Origin: DASSKW01 sp035701115 | GTDB lineage: Bacteria; Pseudomonadota; Gammaproteobacteria; Natronospirales; REEB76 | Assembly (NCBI GenBank): GCA_035701115.1 | Contig: DASSOA010000039.1 | Span: 1-6,226 of the forward strand | Length of the DNA: 6,226 nt | Reading direction: 5' to 3' | Shown: one piece after another, positions 1-5,415 of the stretch | Layout of the letters: each line of letters opens with the position of its first letter | How positions within the stretch are numbered: the first letter of the stretch is position 1 | Translations under genes and position numbers: made by a program | Notes under the pieces: generated by a model | What the model saw: the letters and a program-made list of their open reading frames with translations, nothing else | What the model was told of the DNA's origin: nothing | Databases searched by the model: none

Positions 1-2
1 TT

Positions 3-488
3 GCCACCGAGACCCGGCCCTGGCTGCAGGGGGCACGGCTGACCGCCTGGGAACTCGCCCGCGACGCCATCCCGGTAACCCTGATTGCCGATTCCGCGGC
101 GGCTACCACCTTGCGCGATGACGCGATCCGGTGGGTGATCGTCGGCGCCGACCGCATTGCCGCGAACGGAGACGTCGCCAACAAGATCGGCACCTATGCG
201 CTGGCGGTGCTGGCGCGACAGCACGGCGCCCGTTTCATGGTGGTTGCGCCGTCCGGTACCGTAGACATGGGATTGCGGAGCGGTAACGACATCCCGATCG
301 AATACCGGGACGCGCAGGAAATCTGGAAGACTGCCAGCGCGGCGCCGCCACCGGTTGCGGTTTCGGTGCGCAATCCGGCATTCGATGTCACGCCGGCGGC
401 GCTGATTGATGCATTGGTTAGCGAGCGGGGCGTTGTCAGAAACCCCGGCGTCCACAGCATGGCAAAAGCCTTTGCAGGCGGGCAGTGA
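3..488 (+). CDS. mtnA: S-methyl-5-thioribose-1-phosphate isomerase, C-terminal part (5' end outside window)
   Basis: MtnA converts 5-methylthioribose-1-phosphate into 5-methylthioribulose-1-phosphate, an aldose-ketose isomerisation in the cytoplasmic methionine salvage pathway. The frame is open from base 3 to the TGA at 486-488 and gives 161 residues, a little under half of the family's usual 340-360. Visible family motifs, in order, are TRPWLQGARLTAWEL, the DSAAA segment, VGADRIAANGDVANKIGTY, VVAPSGTVD, the IPIEYRD segment and NPAFDVTP near the C-terminus. The Asp of GADR (codon 150-152) is the conserved acid assigned to catalysis in this family; the catalytic Cys lies upstream, outside the window. 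A TTG at 111 is inside the gene and is not its start, because homology continues to the left edge. The DSAAA form, in place of the ITDxMAG form common elsewhere, recalls Pseudomonas/Xanthomonas proteins. It lies directly before gyrA, a frequent gammaproteobacterial arrangement. Identification is secure. Confidence 0.95.
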   Translation, partial: ATETRPWLQGARLTAWELARDAIPVTLIADSAAATTLRDDAIRWVIVGADRIAANGDVANKIGTYALAVLARQHGARFMVVAPSGTVDMGLRSGNDIPIEYRDAQEIWKTASAAPPPVAVSVRNPAFDVTPAALIDALVSERGVVRNPGVHSMAKAFAGGQ

Positions 489-498
489 AACACCGGCC

Positions 499-509
499 TG
501 TGATAAGAT
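499..509 (+). promoter_or_regulatory. Candidate extended -10 promoter for gyrA
   Basis: In the 81-nt gap between mtnA and gyrA the hexamer TAAGAT (504-509) matches four of six positions of TATAAT. It is preceded by TG-A at 501-503, the extended -10 arrangement. No good -35 hexamer sits 16-18 nt upstream (bases around 481-486 read GGCAGT), which is common for extended -10 promoters. Transcription would start near 516 and leave a leader of about 55 nt. This is the best promoter candidate seen in the gap, but it rests on a short motif only and gyrA could also be read from the mtnA promoter. Confidence 0.35.
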
Positions 510-569
510 TAACGCTTTGAGTTTGCCATTTCCGGCGGCTCCATAAGCAGGATAAGAACCAGTTTTCGC

Positions 570-3119
570 ATGGCCGAATTCGCCCGCGAGTTAACCCTCG
601 TAAATCTCGAAGACGAGATGAAGCAGTCCTACCTGGATTACGCCATGAGCGTGATCGTGGGCCGGGCGCTGCCGGACGTCCGTGACGGCTTGAAGCCGGT
701 CCATCGTCGCGTGCTGTACGCGATGAAGGAACTGGGCAACGACTACAACAAGCCTTACAAGAAATCCGCCCGCGTCGTCGGCGACGTCATCGGTAAGTAT
801 CACCCGCATGGCGATACCGCCGTGTACGACACCATCGTGCGCATGGCGCAGCCGTTCTCGATGCGCTATGTGCTGATTGACGGGCAGGGCAACTTCGGTT
901 CCGTGGACGGCGACGATGCCGCGGCGATGCGTTACACCGAAGTGCGCATGGCGAAGATTGCGCATGAAATGCTCGCCGACATTGACAAGGAAACCGTCGA
1001 TTTCGTGCCGAACTACGACGAGTCCGAACAGGAACCGTCGGTTTTGCCAACCCGGCTGCCGAACCTGCTGATCAACGGCTCGTCGGGCATCGCGGTGGGC
1101 ATGGCAACCAACATCCCGCCGCACAATCTCAGGGAAGTCATCAATGCCTGTGTGGCCTTGATTGACGATCCCTCCGCCAGCATCCAGGACCTGATGAAGC
1201 ACCTGCCGGGTCCCGACTTCCCCACCGGCGGTACGATCAACGGCGCACGCGGCATTCACGAAGCGTATTTCACCGGCCGCGGCCGCATTTTTGTGCGCGC
1301 CCGCAGTCACGTCGAGGGCGAAGACGGCAGCAAGCAATCCATCATCGTGACCGAACTGCCGTACATGGTGAACAAGGCACGGCTGCTGGAACGCATCGCC
1401 GAACTGGTCAAGGACAAGAAGCTCGAAGGCATTACCGAGCTGCGCGACGAGTCCGACCGCGACGGCATGCGCATGGTGATCGAGTTGCGGCGCGGTGAAA
1501 ATGTCGACGTGATGCTGAACAACCTGTATCAGCACACCGCGCTGCAGAGCGTATTCGGCATCAATATGGTGGCGCTGGTGGACGGCCAGCCGCGCCTGAT
1601 GGATCTGAAATCCATTCTCGAGGCGTTCCTGCGGCATCGCCGCGAAGTGGTGACGCGCCGCACGATTTTCGATCTGCGCAAGGCACGCGAACGCGCGCAC
1701 GTGCTGGAAGGTCTGGCGGTGGCGCTCGCCAACATTGATGAAATGATCGAACTGATCAAGAAATCCGCCGGACCGGCCGAAGCCAAAACCGGACTCATGG
1801 CGCGCGACTGGCAGGCCGGCATTGTCACCGAGATGCTGCAGCGTGCCGGGGCGGAAGCTTCGCGGCCAGACGACCTCGGTGCGGAATTCGGCTTGCGCGA
1901 AGGGCGCTACCGCTTGTCCGACGCCCAGGCCCAGGCGATTCTCGATCTCAGACTGCAGCGTCTGACCGGACTCGAACAGGACAAGATCGTCAGCGAATAC
2001 AAGGAACTGCTGGAACTGATCGGCGAACTCCGCGCGATCCTTGCCGATCCGGACAAGCTGCTGAAGGTGATTCGCGACGAGTTGATCGCGATCCGCGAGC
2101 AGTACGGTGACGAGCGCCGCACGGAGATTGTTTCAGCGCACGAAGACCTTACGATCGAGGACCTGATCGAAGAAGAAGACGTGGTGGTCACGCTTTCGCA
2201 CGCGGGTTACGCAAAGTCGCAGCCGGTGTCCAGCTACCGGGCGCAGCGTCGCGGCGGCCGCGGCAAGGCAGCGACCACGGTCAAGGACGAAGACTTCATT
2301 GACAATCTGTTTATTGCCAACACGCACGACACGGTGCTGTGTTTCTCCAGCATCGGCAAAGTGTACTGGCTCAAGGTTTATCAGTTTCCGCAGGCGGGCC
2401 GCGGTGCGCGCGGCAAGCCGATCGTCAATCTGCTGCCGCTGCAGGAAGGCGAGCGCATCACCGCTGCCTTGCCGGTGCGCGACTACTCGGCCGACAAATT
2501 CGTATTCATGGCCACCCGGCTCGGCACCGTCAAGAAAACCTCGCTCGACAATTTCTCGCGTCAGCGCAGCAGCGGCATCATTGCCGTGGAGTTGAACGAG
2601 GGCGACGAACTGGTCGGCGTGGCGATCACCGACGGCGAACGCGACGTGATGCTGTTCGCATCGAACGGCAAATCCATCCGCTTCCGCGAAGCCGACGTGC
2701 GACCGATGGGACGCAATGCCGCCGGCGTACGCGGCATCCAGCTCGCCAAGGGCGAACAGGTTATCGGGCTCATCATTGTCGGTGAAGGCGATATCCTGAC
2801 CGCCACTGAAAACGGATACGGCAAGCGCACGCCGGTTGCGGAATATCCGGTGCAGGGCCGCGGCGGCCAGGGCGTCATCTCGATCCAGACCACCGACCGT
2901 AACGGCAAGGTGGTCGGTGTGATTCAGGTGCCCGAAGACGCCGAAGTCATGCTGATCAGCAACGGCGGCACGCTGGTGCGGACGGCGGCGAAGGAAATTT
3001 CCGTCATCGGCCGCAACACCCAGGGCGTGCGTCTCATCCGTCTCGACGCCGGTGAACAGCTGGTGGGCGTTGATCGGATCGAGAGCGAAGAAGGCGACGG
3101 CGAGGGTGACGGCGACTGA
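570..3119 (+). CDS. gyrA: DNA gyrase subunit A
   Basis: GyrA is the DNA breakage-reunion subunit of gyrase (A2B2), which uses ATP to introduce negative supercoils. The 849-residue product is close to E. coli GyrA (875) and the first 174 residues align without gaps to its numbering. The breakage-reunion domain has the quinolone-determining stretch with Thr83 and Asp87 in HPHGDTAVYD, catalytic Tyr122 in AMRYTEVR, and the intercalating Ile174 in NGSSGIAVGMA. Tower and coiled-coil regions follow (about 340-530). The C-terminal pinwheel begins near 537, carries the GyrA box QRRGGRG at 559-565, and shows six blade-like repeats (for example GKVYWLK, GTVKKTS, GKSIRFR, GTLVRTA). A short acidic tail (838-849, Glu/Asp/Gly) ends it. 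The presence of the GyrA box and the pairing with mtnA and serC argue for gyrA over parC. ATG 570 gives the usual MAEFARELT start; the AGGA at 549-552 is too far away to be a good ribosome site. Confidence 0.98.
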   Translation: MAEFARELTLVNLEDEMKQSYLDYAMSVIVGRALPDVRDGLKPVHRRVLYAMKELGNDYNKPYKKSARVVGDVIGKYHPHGDTAVYDTIVRMAQPFSMRYVLIDGQGNFGSVDGDDAAAMRYTEVRMAKIAHEMLADIDKETVDFVPNYDESEQEPSVLPTRLPNLLINGSSGIAVGMATNIPPHNLREVINACVALIDDPSASIQDLMKHLPGPDFPTGGTINGARGIHEAYFTGRGRIFVRARSHVEGEDGSKQSIIVTELPYMVNKARLLERIAELVKDKKLEGITELRDESDRDGMRMVIELRRGENVDVMLNNLYQHTALQSVFGINMVALVDGQPRLMDLKSILEAFLRHRREVVTRRTIFDLRKARERAHVLEGLAVALANIDEMIELIKKSAGPAEAKTGLMARDWQAGIVTEMLQRAGAEASRPDDLGAEFGLREGRYRLSDAQAQAILDLRLQRLTGLEQDKIVSEYKELLELIGELRAILADPDKLLKVIRDELIAIREQYGDERRTEIVSAHEDLTIEDLIEEEDVVVTLSHAGYAKSQPVSSYRAQRRGGRGKAATTVKDEDFIDNLFIANTHDTVLCFSSIGKVYWLKVYQFPQAGRGARGKPIVNLLPLQEGERITAALPVRDYSADKFVFMATRLGTVKKTSLDNFSRQRSSGIIAVELNEGDELVGVAITDGERDVMLFASNGKSIRFREADVRPMGRNAAGVRGIQLAKGEQVIGLIIVGEGDILTATENGYGKRTPVAEYPVQGRGGQGVISIQTTDRNGKVVGVIQVPEDAEVMLISNGGTLVRTAAKEISVIGRNTQGVRLIRLDAGEQLVGVDRIESEEGDGEGDGD

Positions 3120-3130
3120 TGTCGCCGTCA
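3107..3130 (+). promoter_or_regulatory. Perfect 10-bp hairpin with the gyrA stop codon in its loop
   Basis: Bases 3107-3116 (TGACGGCGAC) are exactly complementary to 3121-3130 (GTCGCCGTCA), separated by the four-base loop TGAT, whose first three bases are the gyrA stop. Seven of the ten pairs are G-C, so the RNA stem should be stable. The next bases are TGCAGCATCCC with no run of T, so it is not a standard intrinsic terminator. Its right arm ends at the A of an in-frame serC ATG (3130) and lies 11 nt before the preferred serC ATG (3142). A ribosome finishing gyrA would have to open it, which could couple serC translation to gyrA or protect the mRNA. The base pairing is directly seen; the role is inferred. 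Confidence 0.6.
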
Positions 3131-3141
3131 TGCAGCATCCC

Positions 3142-4224
3142 ATGACGCGTCCCTGGAACTTCAGCGCCGGCCCCGCCATGTTGCCGGAGGCCGTGCTGAC
3201 TTCCATCCGCGACGAACTCCTCGATTACGGCAACACCGGCATTTCCATGCTGGAGATGGGCCACCGCACGGATACTTTCGCTGCGCTGATGGCGCAAACC
3301 GAAGCCGATCTGCGCGAGCTGATGGACATTCCGGCGCAGTACGCGGTGCTGTTTCTGCATGGTGGTGCCAGCCTGCAGTTTGCCATGGCGCCGCTGAACC
3401 TGCTCGGCACACATGGCGTCGCAAGTTATATCAATACCGGTGTCTGGTCCGCGAAAGCGATCAAGGAGGCGGGACGTTTCTGCAAAGTGCACGTCGCCGC
3501 CGATGCGGCCGCCAGCAATTACACCGCGATTCCACCGGCGTCGCAATGGCACGTGCCGGCGGACAGCGCATTTCTGCACTATACCGTCAACGAAACCATC
3601 GGCGGCGTGGAGTTTCACTGGGTGCCGCACGTGGACGGCGTGCCGCTGGTCGCCGACATGACATCCATGATTCTGTCACGGCCGGTTGATATCCGGCATC
3701 ACGCGCTGATCTATGCCGGCGCGCAGAAGAATCTCGGTATCGCGGGTCTGGCGCTGGTCATCGTCGATCGCGATGCGTTGCAGGCGCTACCGTCCGGCAT
3801 GCCGAGCATGCTGGATTTGCGTTCGCACATTGATGCCAGCTCCGTGTACAACACGCCGCCGGTATTTGCCTGGTATGTCACCGCGAAAATGCTGGCGTGG
3901 GTAAAGTCTGAAGGCGGCGTCGCTGCATTTGCGGAGCGCAACCGGCGCAAGGCCGCGCTGCTGTACGATGCCATTGACGCCAGCAACCTGTACCGCAATC
4001 CGGTGCAGCATGAGTGCCGCTCCTGGATGAGTGTGCCGTTCACACTCGCCGACCGCAGTCTGGAAGCGCTGTTCCTGAGCGAGGCGGAGGCAGCAGGCTT
4101 GCTGGGATTGGCGGGCCATCGCAGCACCGGAGGGCTGCGTGCCTGCATCTACAATTCAATGCCGGAAACCGGTGTGAAGCAACTGGTCGAATTCATGCGT
4201 GAATTCGAGCGGAGCCGGGCCTGA
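3142..4224 (+). CDS. serC: Phosphoserine aminotransferase (phosphohydroxythreonine aminotransferase)
   Basis: SerC is a cytoplasmic PLP enzyme that transaminates 3-phosphohydroxypyruvate with glutamate to O-phosphoserine. In many bacteria it also acts on the 4-phosphohydroxythreonine branch of PLP synthesis. Signatures are WNFSAGPAMLPEAVL at the N-terminus, MGHRTDTF, FLHGGASLQFAMAPLNLL, VNETIGGVEF, VADMTSMILSRP, the PLP-lysine motif YAGAQKNLGIAGL (Lys196), YNTPPVFAWY, and the C-terminal RACIYNSMPETGVKQLVEFM. The enzyme is 360 residues from ATG 3142, matching the family (E. coli 362). ATG 3130 would add MQHP, and a GTG at 3052 would add 30 residues overlapping gyrA; neither extension looks like the family. 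No Shine-Dalgarno sequence precedes either ATG, so translation is probably coupled to gyrA, which ends 22 nt upstream. The segment around HECRSWMSVPF and the Ile in KNLGIAGL differ a little from textbook SerC, without losing catalytic residues. Confidence 0.95.
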   Translation: MTRPWNFSAGPAMLPEAVLTSIRDELLDYGNTGISMLEMGHRTDTFAALMAQTEADLRELMDIPAQYAVLFLHGGASLQFAMAPLNLLGTHGVASYINTGVWSAKAIKEAGRFCKVHVAADAAASNYTAIPPASQWHVPADSAFLHYTVNETIGGVEFHWVPHVDGVPLVADMTSMILSRPVDIRHHALIYAGAQKNLGIAGLALVIVDRDALQALPSGMPSMLDLRSHIDASSVYNTPPVFAWYVTAKMLAWVKSEGGVAAFAERNRRKAALLYDAIDASNLYRNPVQHECRSWMSVPFTLADRSLEALFLSEAEAAGLLGLAGHRSTGGLRACIYNSMPETGVKQLVEFMREFERSRA

Positions 4225-4262
4225 AGTAACGGGCTAATAACCAACACAGAAACAATCCGATC
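4225..4262 (+). other. serC-hisC intergenic gap, where pheA lies in related clusters
   Basis: The 38-nt A-rich spacer holds no terminator-like hairpin and no clear Shine-Dalgarno sequence; the nearest purine run is AGAAA around 4248-4252. CTAATA at about 4234-4239 resembles a weak -10 element but has no convincing partner. In Pseudomonas-type gene orders pheA (chorismate mutase/prephenate dehydratase) occupies this position. Here nothing of it remains, not even a fragment. Confidence 0.5.
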
Positions 4263-5396
4263 ATGAAACCACTTGCATTCGACATCAACAGCATCTGTTC
4301 AAGCGGCGTGCGTAACCTCAAGCCCTACGAGCCCGGCAAGCCGATCTCCGAACTGCAGCGCGAGCTGGGTGTCACCGATGTCATCAAGCTTGCATCGAAC
4401 GAGAACCCGCTCGGCCCGAGCCCGAAAGCGCTGCAGGCGATTCGCGACGCGCTGGCCGAACTGGCGCTTTATCCGGATGGTCAGGCATTCAGTCTGCGGC
4501 AGGCGGTCGCCAGGAAACACGCCGTGGATCCGCGCTGCATCACGTTTGGCGACGGCTCCGACCAGATTCTGGAATTTCTCGCGCGCTGCTTTCTCGAGCC
4601 TGGGCGCAATGCAGTGATATCCCGTCATGCCTTTGCGGTGTACGCCATCATGGTGCAGGCAGTGGGCGCGGAAATCCGCTGGGCCGAAGCAAACCCGGCC
4701 ACGCATTCCAGCCAGCCTTACGGTCACAACCTCGAGGCAATGCTGGCTGCGATCAATTCCGGAACCAGGATTGTATTTATTGCCAATCCGAACAATCCGA
4801 CGGGAACCTGGCTCAACCGGGAAAGCCTTGTTGAATTCATCGGTGCTGTGCCGAAAGATGTGCTGGTAGCGGTAGATGAAGCGTATTTCGAATACGTGGA
4901 CCAGGCGGATTATCCGGATTGCAGCGGCTTGCTGGATCAGTTTTCCAATCTGGTTGTTACGCGCACGTTTTCCAAGGCGTACGGCCTCGCCGGTTTGCGC
5001 GCTGGCTACAGCCTGTCGCATCCCGATATTGCGGGGATGCTGAACCGCATGCGGCAACCGTTCAACCTGAACAATCTGGCGCAGGCCGGTGCGCTGGCGG
5101 CACTGGAAGATCACAAGCATATTCGCGCCACTGTCGAGACCAATCGCGCCGGCATGCGACAGCTCGAAACCGGGTTGCGCGAGCTCGGTCTGAAGTGGAT
5201 TCCTTCGATCTGCAACTTCTTGACGGTTGATTTCGGCAAACCGGCATTGCCGGTCTATCAGGCATTGTTGCGTGAAGGCCTGATCGTTCGCCCGGTTCAC
5301 AATTACGGGCTGCCCAATCATTTGCGCATCAGTATCGGGCTGCCGGAACAGAATGCACGCCTGCTGTCGGCGTTGCGTAAAGTCCTGTCAACCTGA
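4263..5396 (+). CDS. hisC: Histidinol-phosphate / aromatic aminotransferase (HisC family, HisC2-like)
   Basis: This is a fold-type I PLP aminotransferase of the HisC family, 377 residues. HisC converts imidazole-acetol phosphate plus glutamate to histidinol phosphate; copies linked to aromatic genes often also transaminate phenylpyruvate, 4-hydroxyphenylpyruvate or prephenate-level acids. The N-terminus contains LKPYEPGKPISELQRELGV and KLASNENPLGPSPKA. Then come YPDG, GDGSDQILEFLAR, ANPNNPTG (174-181), DEAYFEY (Asp205, Tyr208), the Schiff-base motif FSKAYGLAGLRAGY (Lys238), MRQPFNLN, and HLRISIGLPEQN with the carboxylate-binding Arg355. All core PLP residues are present. ATG 4263 gives the normal N-terminus, although no strong ribosome site precedes it. 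It resembles the hisC2-type gene next to serC and aroA in Pseudomonas. Since no other his gene is in the window, its main substrate (histidinol-P or aromatic) cannot be settled from sequence; the context favours an aromatic role or a dual one. Confidence 0.9.
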   Translation: MKPLAFDINSICSSGVRNLKPYEPGKPISELQRELGVTDVIKLASNENPLGPSPKALQAIRDALAELALYPDGQAFSLRQAVARKHAVDPRCITFGDGSDQILEFLARCFLEPGRNAVISRHAFAVYAIMVQAVGAEIRWAEANPATHSSQPYGHNLEAMLAAINSGTRIVFIANPNNPTGTWLNRESLVEFIGAVPKDVLVAVDEAYFEYVDQADYPDCSGLLDQFSNLVVTRTFSKAYGLAGLRAGYSLSHPDIAGMLNRMRQPFNLNNLAQAGALAALEDHKHIRATVETNRAGMRQLETGLRELGLKWIPSICNFLTVDFGKPALPVYQALLREGLIVRPVHNYGLPNHLRISIGLPEQNARLLSALRKVLST

Positions 5397-5415
5397 CGCA
5401 GCGCTGCCATGACAG
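5385..5415 (+). promoter_or_regulatory. Possible weak stem-loop bridging the hisC stop and aroA start
   Basis: CTGTCA (5385-5390) is the exact reverse complement of TGACAG (5410-5415). Between them lies the 10-base palindrome GCAGCGCTGC (5398-5407). The interval includes the hisC TGA (5394-5396) and the aroA ATG (5409-5411). No T-run follows, so it is not an intrinsic terminator. Six pairs around a 19-nt loop are only marginally stable, so this may be chance. Confidence 0.25.

Noticed and set aside
462..475. Small hairpin GCAAA/TTTGC near the mtnA end as a terminator
   Set aside because: Five weak pairs inside the coding sequence and no T-run after it.
471..476. TTTGCA as a -35 element for gyrA
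   Set aside because: It lies 27 nt before the best -10, too far for a sigma-70 promoter, and is within mtnA coding sequence.
591..1700. Long minus-strand open frame (369 codons) opposite gyrA
   Set aside because: It lies wholly inside gyrA, its product is rich in His, Ala and Val as expected from the complement of GC-rich codons, and it shows no recognisable domain.
3052..3141. Upstream GTG start giving a 390-residue SerC
   Set aside because: The extra 30 residues overlap the gyrA end, do not resemble any SerC N-terminus and would make the protein longer than the family.
2133..3206. Long minus-strand open frame (357 codons) opposite the 3' half of gyrA and the start of serC
   Set aside because: It mirrors gyrA codon bias, crosses two secure + strand genes and has no recognisable motif.
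4299..5321. Long minus-strand open frame (340 codons) opposite hisC
   Set aside because: Shadow of hisC; no motif and no plausible start context.
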